Program-made: the position numbers and the translations under genes
Shown: in pieces, positions 15,281-19,181 of the stretch
How the letters are laid out: each line of letters starts with the position of its first letter
Numbering within the stretch: position 1 is the stretch's first letter
NCBI GenBank assembly: GCA_025454565.1
Contig: JALOOE010000187.1
Coordinates: forward strand, 1-19,181
From: Anaerolineae bacterium
GTDB taxonomy: Bacteria; Chloroflexota; Anaerolineae; CG2-30-64-16
Length of the DNA stretch: 19,181 nt
Reading direction: 5' to 3'
The notes under the pieces: model-generated
What the model was told of the DNA's origin: nothing
Databases searched by the model: none
Seen by the model: the letters and a program-made list of their open reading frames with translations, nothing else

Positions 15281-15361
15281 TTTCACATGCTCCTTGTTGA
15301 TATGGGACTTCGAGGGTCCCGAATACTGGTTACCGCCGTTCCTGGCTAGAGAAACGATGGG

Positions 15362-16699
15362 TTATCCACGGAATAGATCCATCAGCCCGCCGCGCATGCC
15401 GCGTCCGCCGCCCTGACCGAGCTGCTTCATCAGGCGCTGCATCTGCCGGAACTGGTTTAGCAGATCGTTCACTTCCATCACGGTGACGCCTGAACCGCGG
15501 GCCACGCGTCGCTTGCGGCTGCCGTTGAGCAGGCGGGGATCGCGCCGCTCGTCGCGCGTCATCGAGTTGATGATCGCCTCGATCTGGCCGAACTGCTTGT
15601 CCGTCACTTCAGGGGCCATATCCTTCGTCATCCGACCCATTCCCGGAACCATTTCCAGGAGTTGAGTCAGCGGCCCCATCTTCTTGACCTGCTGCAACTG
15701 CTGCAAGAAGTCTTCCAGGTCAAACTCACCCTTGACGAGCTTGCGGCTCATGCGCTCAGCATCGTCTTTGTTGATATTTTCGCCGGCCTTCTCGATCAGC
15801 GTGAGCACATCGCCCATGCCCAAGATACGCGTCGCCAGGCGGTCGGGGTGGAACGGCTCCAAGGCGTCGAGCTTTTCGCCGATGCCCAGGAATTTGATCG
15901 GGACACCCGTCACCTCGCGCATGGAGATCGCGGCGCCGCCGCGCGCATCGCCGTCCACCTTGGTGAGGATCAGCCCGGTAAGCGGCACGCGCTCATGAAA
16001 GCCCTTGGCGACGTTCACCGCTTCCTGGCCGGTCATGGCATCCGCCACAAGCAGGATCTCTTGCGGCTTGGCAATGGCCCTGATCTCTTCGAGCTCGCGC
16101 ATCATGTCGTCGTTGATCTGCAGGCGGCCCGCCGTATCCAGGATGACAATGTCGTACGCGCCCTCGCGCGCCCGGCGCAGCGCATGAGTGACGATTTCCG
16201 GCGGCGGCACCTTCGTGCCTTCACTGAAAACCGGAATGTCAAGCTGCTTGCCCAACACCTCGAGCTGCGTCACGGCGGCGGGGCGATAGGTGTCGGCGGC
16301 GACCAACAGCGAACGCTTGTTGCTCTTACGCAGCGTCAGCGCCAGCTTACCGGCCATCGTCGTCTTGCCGGCGCCCTGCAAACCGAGCAGCATGATTACG
16401 TGCGGCGCAGGTCCGGACAGATCGAGTTTTGACGGCTCGCCCAGCGTCTTGAGCAGCTCTTCGTGGACGATTTTGACGACCTGCTGCGCCGGCGTCAGGC
16501 TTTTCATTACCTCGACGCCGATAGCCCGCTCTTTGACGCGTCCGACGAGCTCTTTGACGACCTTGAAGTTGACATCGGCCTCGAGCAGCGCCAGGCGCAC
16601 CTCGCGCAGTGCCAACTCCACGTCCTGCTCGGAGAGCTTGCCTCGGGATGCGAGCTTGTCAAAAACCGTATTAAGTTTGGTTTGCAGATTCTCGAACAT
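15362..16699 (-). CDS. ffh: Signal recognition particle protein Ffh
   Basis: This 445-aa SRP54-type GTPase binds signal sequences and 4.5S RNA and delivers ribosomes to FtsY at the membrane. It has an N domain (1-90, including LREVRLALLEADVNF), a G domain with GLQGAGKTT (106-114), DTAGR (188-192) and TKVDGDARGG (246-255), and a methionine-rich M domain (about 325-445) with MGPLTQLLEMVPGM and RRVARGSGVTVMEVN. It ends in a Gly/Arg-rich stretch. Length is standard. The gene is first in the long minus-strand cluster, with a good promoter and a palindrome in its leader. I see no 4.5S RNA gene in the window. Confidence 0.97.
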   Translation of the reverse strand: MFENLQTKLNTVFDKLASRGKLSEQDVELALREVRLALLEADVNFKVVKELVGRVKERAIGVEVMKSLTPAQQVVKIVHEELLKTLGEPSKLDLSGPAPHVIMLLGLQGAGKTTMAGKLALTLRKSNKRSLLVAADTYRPAAVTQLEVLGKQLDIPVFSEGTKVPPPEIVTHALRRAREGAYDIVILDTAGRLQINDDMMRELEEIRAIAKPQEILLVADAMTGQEAVNVAKGFHERVPLTGLILTKVDGDARGGAAISMREVTGVPIKFLGIGEKLDALEPFHPDRLATRILGMGDVLTLIEKAGENINKDDAERMSRKLVKGEFDLEDFLQQLQQVKKMGPLTQLLEMVPGMGRMTKDMAPEVTDKQFGQIEAIINSMTRDERRDPRLLNGSRKRRVARGSGVTVMEVNDLLNQFRQMQRLMKQLGQGGGRGMRGGLMDLFRG

Positions 16700-16726
16700 A
16701 CCACACCGCTAGACGCCAACTCGCGC

Positions 16727-16752
16727 ATGAGCCGGCCCGCGGGCCGGCTCAT
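16727..16752. repeat. Perfect 26-bp palindrome in the ffh leader
   Basis: ATGAGCCGGCCCG (16727-16739) is followed directly by its exact reverse complement (16740-16752). As RNA it would form an 11-bp stem with a CGCG loop at about +10 to +35 of the ffh transcript. As DNA it is a symmetric candidate operator next to overlapping divergent promoters. There is no T-run. Confidence 0.8.
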
Positions 16753-16768
16753 CACCGATGACACCGCG

Positions 16769-16797
16769 ATTTTACGAGGGATTGCGCGTTTCGTCAA
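16769..16797 (-). promoter_or_regulatory. Sigma-70-type promoter for ffh
   Basis: On the minus strand, TTGACG (16792-16797), a 17-bp spacer and TAAAAT (16769-16774). Each box differs from consensus at one position. Transcription would start near 16762 and read through the palindrome into ffh and the genes behind it. Confidence 0.75.
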
Positions 16798-16811
16798 GTC
16801 CGTGCTATAAT
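16782..16811 (+). promoter_or_regulatory. Extended -10 promoter for the CBM48-crcB-DUF190 genes
   Basis: TATAAT at 16806-16811 is a perfect -10, preceded by TGC (16803-16805), which makes an extended -10. The best -35 candidate is weak (TTGCGC, 16782-16787, 18-bp spacing). It overlaps the -35 region of the oppositely directed ffh promoter, so the two could compete. Confidence 0.65.
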
Positions 16812-16825
16812 CAGCTCAACTCCGG

Positions 16826-16910
16826 AGGCGAAGGGGAGAAACGTGGGAGGGCCTGTGTGTCAATCACAGGTCTGCATCACCCTGTCGGACGCGCGAGACC
16901 CCTTCTGCCT
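16826..16910 (+). ncRNA. Foldable 5' leader of unknown class
   Basis: The transcript starting near 16818 has about 125 nt before the first gene. AGGCGAAGGGG (16826-16836) can pair with CCCCTTCTGCCT (16899-16910) over 11 bp with one bulged base. Inside, CCTGTG (16852-16857) pairs with CACAGG (16865-16870), and AGGG/CCCT may extend that stem. The plan, one closing stem around an inner hairpin and purine-rich single strands (GAGAAACGTGGG), resembles a small regulatory RNA. It does not match the fluoride riboswitch consensus as I know it. The pairing was found by eye, not by a folding program. Confidence 0.35.
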
Positions 16911-16942
16911 AAGCAACTTTGTCGCTGCAACGAGGCCGCGCC

Positions 16943-17242
16943 ATGATCTACAAAGAGCCCCTTCCTAACAACCAGGAAGTCCAGGTCACCTTCGAGTTGC
17001 CCTCGAGCATTTGGGCAGAACGGGTCAACCTGGTCGGCGACTTCAACGAGTGGGATTCGACCAAAGACGAGATGCGCCAGAGTCGAGCCGATGGCAAGTG
17101 GCGGATCTCCATGCTCTTTCCGACAGGCAAGGAGTACGAGTTCCGCTACCTGGTGAACGGTCGCGATTGGCACAACGACTGGCACGCCGACAAATACCGG
17201 TTGAACAAGTACGGTACCGACAACTCGGTGGTCTGCACGTGA
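16943..17242 (+). CDS. CBM48/isoamylase early-set domain protein
   Basis: This 99-aa protein is a single beta-sandwich domain related to the glycogen-binding modules of branching enzymes and AMPK beta. Signatures are VNLVGDFNEWD, DGKWRISMLFPTGKEYEFRYLV and WHNDWHADKY, followed by NKYGTDNSVV. The conserved Trp and Gly residues that usually contact alpha-glucan are kept. There is no catalytic domain, so it would bind glycogen or act as a small regulatory partner. ATG at 16943 has CGAGG about 7 nt ahead; an in-frame TTG at 16919 is possible but would add atypical sequence. It is first in a plus-strand group with crcB and a DUF190 gene. Confidence 0.88.
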   Translation: MIYKEPLPNNQEVQVTFELPSSIWAERVNLVGDFNEWDSTKDEMRQSRADGKWRISMLFPTGKEYEFRYLVNGRDWHNDWHADKYRLNKYGTDNSVVCT

Positions 17243-17267
17243 GCGTCGGTCTTTGCGATGTCGAACA

Positions 17268-17660
17268 GTGATTGAGTTGTATCGCCTGCTGCTCGTCGGC
17301 GCCGGCGGCTTCCTCGGATCGGTCTTGCGCTACGTGGTCGGCGGCTATGTTCAGCAAGCCAGCGGGAGCGTGCAGTTTCCCTACGGCACGCTGGCAGTCA
17401 ACGTCCTCGGATGCCTGGTCATCGGCGCGCTGTCGGCTTTGGCCGAAAACCGCGGCGTGTTCACGGCGGAAGCTCGCCTCTTTGTCTTCGTGGGCATCCT
17501 GGGCGGCTTCACCACCTTCTCCACCTTCAGCAACGAGACGATGAACTTCCTGCGGGAAGGCGATACCCTGCGAGCCGTAGTCAATATGGCAGCCCAGCTC
17601 TTCCTGGGACTCGGCGCCGTCTGGTTGGGCCGCAGCATCGTTACGGCGATTTGGCGGTAG
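17268..17660 (+). CDS. crcB: Fluoride ion channel CrcB (Fluc)
   Basis: This 130-aa, four-helix membrane protein works as a dual-topology dimer that exports fluoride. Signatures are GAGGFLGSVLRY (11-22), PYGTLAVNVLGCL (38-50) with the pore asparagine N45, and GGFTTFSTFSNE (79-90), which carries the phenylalanine and Thr/Ser pore residues. The GTG at 17268 gives a family-like N-terminus (MIELYRLLLVGAGG) but has a weak ribosome-binding site; a TTG at 17253 would add five residues. It starts 25 bp after the CBM48-like gene and is followed 2 bp later by the DUF190 gene. Confidence 0.94.
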   Translation: MIELYRLLLVGAGGFLGSVLRYVVGGYVQQASGSVQFPYGTLAVNVLGCLVIGALSALAENRGVFTAEARLFVFVGILGGFTTFSTFSNETMNFLREGDTLRAVVNMAAQLFLGLGAVWLGRSIVTAIWR

Positions 17661-17662
17661 TC

Positions 17663-18001
17663 ATGGAACTGCCTGAGCAAGGTTCCCTGTTGCGCATCTT
17701 CATCGGCGAAAGCGATCGCTACGCAGGCCACCCCCTGTTCGAGTGGCTCGTGCTCGAAGCCCGCCGACAAGGCCTTGCCGGCGCGACCGTCCTGCGCGGC
17801 ATCTGCGGCTTCGGCGCGCACAGCCGAATTCACACCTTCAAGATCGAACGCCTGTCCGAGGATCTGCCGATCATCGTCGAGATCGTGGATACACGCGAGA
17901 AACTCGAGGCTTTCCTCGCCTCAGTGGACGGCGCGATCGATGAAGGTCTGGCGACGATCGAGAAGGCTTATGTGAAGTTTTATCGCCACGGCGAAGCTTG
18001 A
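17663..18001 (+). CDS. DUF190 family protein
   Basis: This 112-aa soluble alpha/beta protein belongs to DUF190. Recognisable parts are LLRIFIGESDRYAGHPLFEWLV, ARRQGLAGATVLRGICGFG, SRIHTFKIERLSEDLPIIVEIVD and a C-terminal helix. DUF190 proteins often sit beside crcB and are thought to have a PII-like fold, but their biochemical role is unsettled. The ATG lies 2 bp after the crcB stop, so the pair is surely one transcript. The reading frame continues back into crcB, but the ATG at 17663 matches the family N-terminus. The gene ends directly against the stop of the minus-strand peptidase gene, with no intergenic base. Confidence 0.9.
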   Translation: MELPEQGSLLRIFIGESDRYAGHPLFEWLVLEARRQGLAGATVLRGICGFGAHSRIHTFKIERLSEDLPIIVEIVDTREKLEAFLASVDGAIDEGLATIEKAYVKFYRHGEA

Positions 18002-18322
18002 TCACCTGGCGACCGGGACGCCGATGAGCGGAGTGGCGGTATCACCGAGCACGTGAAGCGCCGGCCGATGCGTCCTGGGAAGCCGCCCGGAACGCGCGTC
18101 AGCCTCGATCAGCCCCGCGATGCCCGCCAGCCAAGCCTCGAATGTATGCGCCTCCGGCATTGCGCGCGCTGCGTAGTAGGAGACCACGCCACGTTCCTGC
18201 ATCCCCCGGCCCCACCCGAAGACGTAATTCCCAGCCCGGCATGTCAGCTCGGCCCCCGGCAGCGCCTGCATGACCAGTGCTGTGGCTCCCGCCGGCGCCC
18301 GGCCGGCCAACAGGTTCGTGTG
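18002..18322 (-). CDS. C-terminal half of caspase-like peptidase, in frame after TGA
   Basis: This is the direct in-frame continuation of the caspase-like gene after the TGA at 18323-18325, beginning HTNLLAGRAPAGATALVMQ. It runs for 106 codons to a TGA at 18002, through ELTCRAGNYVFGWGRGM and GVVSYYAARAM. This resembles the small-subunit half of C14 peptidases, where the region after the catalytic Cys continues to a segment making new products (GVVSYY here). There is no frameshift and no second stop. On its own it lacks a proper start: a TTG at 18310 has no clear ribosome-binding site. The intact frame implies either read-through or recoding, or a very recent nonsense change. Confidence 0.7.
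   Translation of the reverse strand, partial: HTNLLAGRAPAGATALVMQALPGAELTCRAGNYVFGWGRGMQERGVVSYYAARAMPEAHTFEAWLAGIAGLIEADARSGRLPRTHRPALHVLGDTATPLIGVPVAR
18291..18307 (-). other. Short GC-rich hairpin downstream of the in-frame TGA
   Basis: On the minus strand GCCGGC pairs with GCCGGC over 6 bp around a 5-nt CGGGC loop. It begins 15 nt after the TGA at 18323-18325. Bacterial SECIS elements lie directly after the UGA, so position fits, but the loop lacks a clear GU-type SelB motif, and such short GC palindromes are common in this DNA. Confidence 0.25.
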
Positions 18323-18733
18323 TCAGCAGTCGGGCAACAGCGCCAGGCGCACGCCGGCTGGAAGCGCCAACGCGCCGAATAGGTCGCGCCATGCCACCCA
18401 ACGCGACGGGTCGTCCAGGTCATCCGGGGCGAAGACAAGCGCCGGCTCGGCCGTGGCGACAGCGGTCACGTCCATTGGAGTGTAAGCGCCGTGTCCGCTG
18501 TAATAGAGGAAAAGATTGCCGCGCTCCCAGTTGGAAACTCGGGATTGAACCGCAGCCAGGAAATCCAGCACCAGCTTGCGATCCAGCCGGCCCTCCAGCA
18601 CGAGCAGATCGTCGGACGACAACCCACGGCCGGTCAACGCGTCGTAGAATGCCTGCACATCGCCATGCATGGCGGCTTCCCCACGCCAGGGTGCGCCGAT
18701 GAGCAGAGCCAACTGATGCACTGATTCCCGCAT
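18323..18733 (-). CDS. Caspase-like (peptidase C14) protein, N-terminal half up to TGA at the catalytic position
   Basis: 136 codons before TGA. The frame opens with a caspase-type strand (LALLIGAPWRGEAAMHGDVQAF) and continues with YDALTGRGLSSDDLLVL. The catalytic histidine is in LFLYYSGHGAY, and LALLPDC is followed by TGA. Metacaspase-type enzymes have D-x-C-H-[ST] here, with the second Cys-position residue as nucleophile. This gene reads D-C-TGA-H-T-N, so TGA replaces the nucleophile codon. ATG at 18733 has GAAGG ahead and lies 9 bp after the HAD gene, in the same operon. Options are selenocysteine, a one-base nonsense change from TGC/TGT, or a sequence error. The first half alone would be a dead protease. 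Confidence 0.75.
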   Translation of the reverse strand: MRESVHQLALLIGAPWRGEAAMHGDVQAFYDALTGRGLSSDDLLVLEGRLDRKLVLDFLAAVQSRVSNWERGNLFLYYSGHGAYTPMDVTAVATAEPALVFAPDDLDDPSRWVAWRDLFGALALPAGVRLALLPDC

Positions 18734-18742
18734 GGCGGCCTT

Positions 18743-19180
18743 CTATTCGGTGAGCAGATCGCCCAGTTGGCGCAGCACGTAGTCGGGCTTGATGTCCGAT
18801 CTGGCGAGCGCCGCCTCATCGGTTGCTCCCGTCAGCGTGAGCGCCGCGGCCATGCCGCTGTTCAGCCCCATCGCCACGTCGGTTTCGAGCCGGTCACCGG
18901 TGATGATGCAGCGTTCAGGCGGCAGCCCTAGCACGCCGAGGATCGCGTCAACCATATAGCGCGACGGCTTCCCAACCACTGCTTCCACTTTCGTGTTTGT
19001 GCACGCCTCGATAGCTGCGATCATCGCGGCGGCATCCGGCTCGCCGCCGCCGGGGACGGGACAGTAGCGGTCGCCGTTCGTAGCGAAGAAGCGCGCGCCG
19101 GCCCGGATCGCATCGAACGCGATCTGGAGCTTGCGATAGACGAAGGTGCGGTCGAAGCTGGCGATGACGGCATCGGTGCG
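18743..19180 (-). CDS. HAD-IIA (NagD-like) phosphatase, 5' end outside window
   Basis: 146 codons are visible and the frame is open at the right edge; an ATG at 19024 is internal. Motifs: FVYRKLQIAFDAIRAGARFFATNGD, PGGGEPDAAAMIAAIEA, VVGKPSRYMVDAIL (the lysine of motif III) and CIITGDRLETDVAMGLNSGM (motif IV), then AALTLTGAT. These identify HAD superfamily subclass IIA enzymes, such as 4-nitrophenylphosphatase, phosphoglycolate phosphatase and NagD. The N-terminal DxDGT nucleophile is off the window. Substrate cannot be told. It lies 9 bp upstream of the caspase-like gene, likely in one transcript. Confidence 0.9.
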   Translation of the reverse strand, partial: RTDAVIASFDRTFVYRKLQIAFDAIRAGARFFATNGDRYCPVPGGGEPDAAAMIAAIEACTNTKVEAVVGKPSRYMVDAILGVLGLPPERCIITGDRLETDVAMGLNSGMAAALTLTGATDEAALARSDIKPDYVLRQLGDLLTE

Positions 19181-19181
19181 T

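Noticed and set aside
15304..15320. Hairpin GGGAC/GTCCC between ffh and rpsP
   Set aside because: Only 5 bp, without a T-run; it cannot be told from chance in GC-rich DNA.
15662..16432. Plus-strand open frame of about 250 codons opposite ffh
   Set aside because: It is antisense to the conserved GTPase and M domains and is explained by codon bias in GC-rich DNA.
16818..16942. Fluoride riboswitch before crcB
   Set aside because: The conserved blocks expected (GAUG-type start segment, AAC-GCC middle and CUGAUG...CUAC end) are not seen, so I list only an unclassified leader.
18002..18733. Genome-wide reassignment of TGA to an amino acid
   Set aside because: The NTPase, dGTPase-like, LCP, DUF190, xerC and rimM genes end in TGA at family-appropriate lengths.
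1..19181. tRNA, rRNA, CRISPR array or insertion sequence
   Set aside because: I saw no tRNA T-loop or cloverleaf pattern, no rRNA blocks, no regularly spaced repeats with spacers, and no transposase.

Overview
The window is high-GC bacterial DNA and most resembles a member of the Chloroflexota (Anaerolineae-like). This rests on family-level impressions only: a topoisomerase I with two N-terminal DUF5679-type zinc ribbons, an nSTAND1 NTPase with a Thr/Pro-rich tail, an isoamylase-early-set/CrcB/DUF190 trio, and 7-8 bp tandem repeats scattered through linkers and spacers. No 16S gene, tRNA or other phylogenetic marker is present, so the assignment is tentative. TGA ends many of these genes, so the standard bacterial code applies.

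Layout. (1) Positions 2-2670, plus strand: the tail of an unrecognised helical protein, overlapping by 4 bp a 732-aa nSTAND1 NTPase with one membrane helix and a low-complexity tail. (2) 2680-4432, plus: a clear sigma-70-type promoter, a small protein of unknown function, and an HD-domain dNTP triphosphohydrolase. (3) 4513-16699, all minus strand: a long co-directional cluster. In transcription order it holds ffh, rpsP, khpA, rimM, dprA, manC, topA, xerC, an M24 aminopeptidase, an LCP-family protein and a membrane protein sharing the LCP protein's N-terminal module. It covers protein targeting, ribosome maturation, DNA uptake and topology, chromosome dimer resolution, and cell-envelope sugars. 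(4) 16727-16811: overlapping divergent promoters and a perfect 26-bp palindrome. (5) 16812-18001, plus: a foldable leader followed by a CBM48-like protein, the fluoride channel CrcB and a DUF190 protein. (6) 18002-19180, minus: a caspase-like (C14) peptidase gene downstream of a HAD-IIA phosphatase that runs off the right edge.

The main oddities are lesions in conserved genes. dprA is frameshifted with a conserved stretch missing. manC lacks its usual C-terminus and runs straight into topA, whose start codon appears lost. The topA 3' end lost part of a zinc ribbon and changed frame. The caspase-like gene carries an in-frame TGA exactly where the catalytic cysteine is expected, with both halves otherwise intact. 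That TGA could be selenocysteine, a nonsense mutation or a sequence error. The nearby lesions make error or decay a serious alternative. Other points of interest are the shared N-terminal module of two adjacent envelope genes, two strong tandem hairpins between khpA and rimM, and the structured leader before the CBM48-crcB-DUF190 genes.
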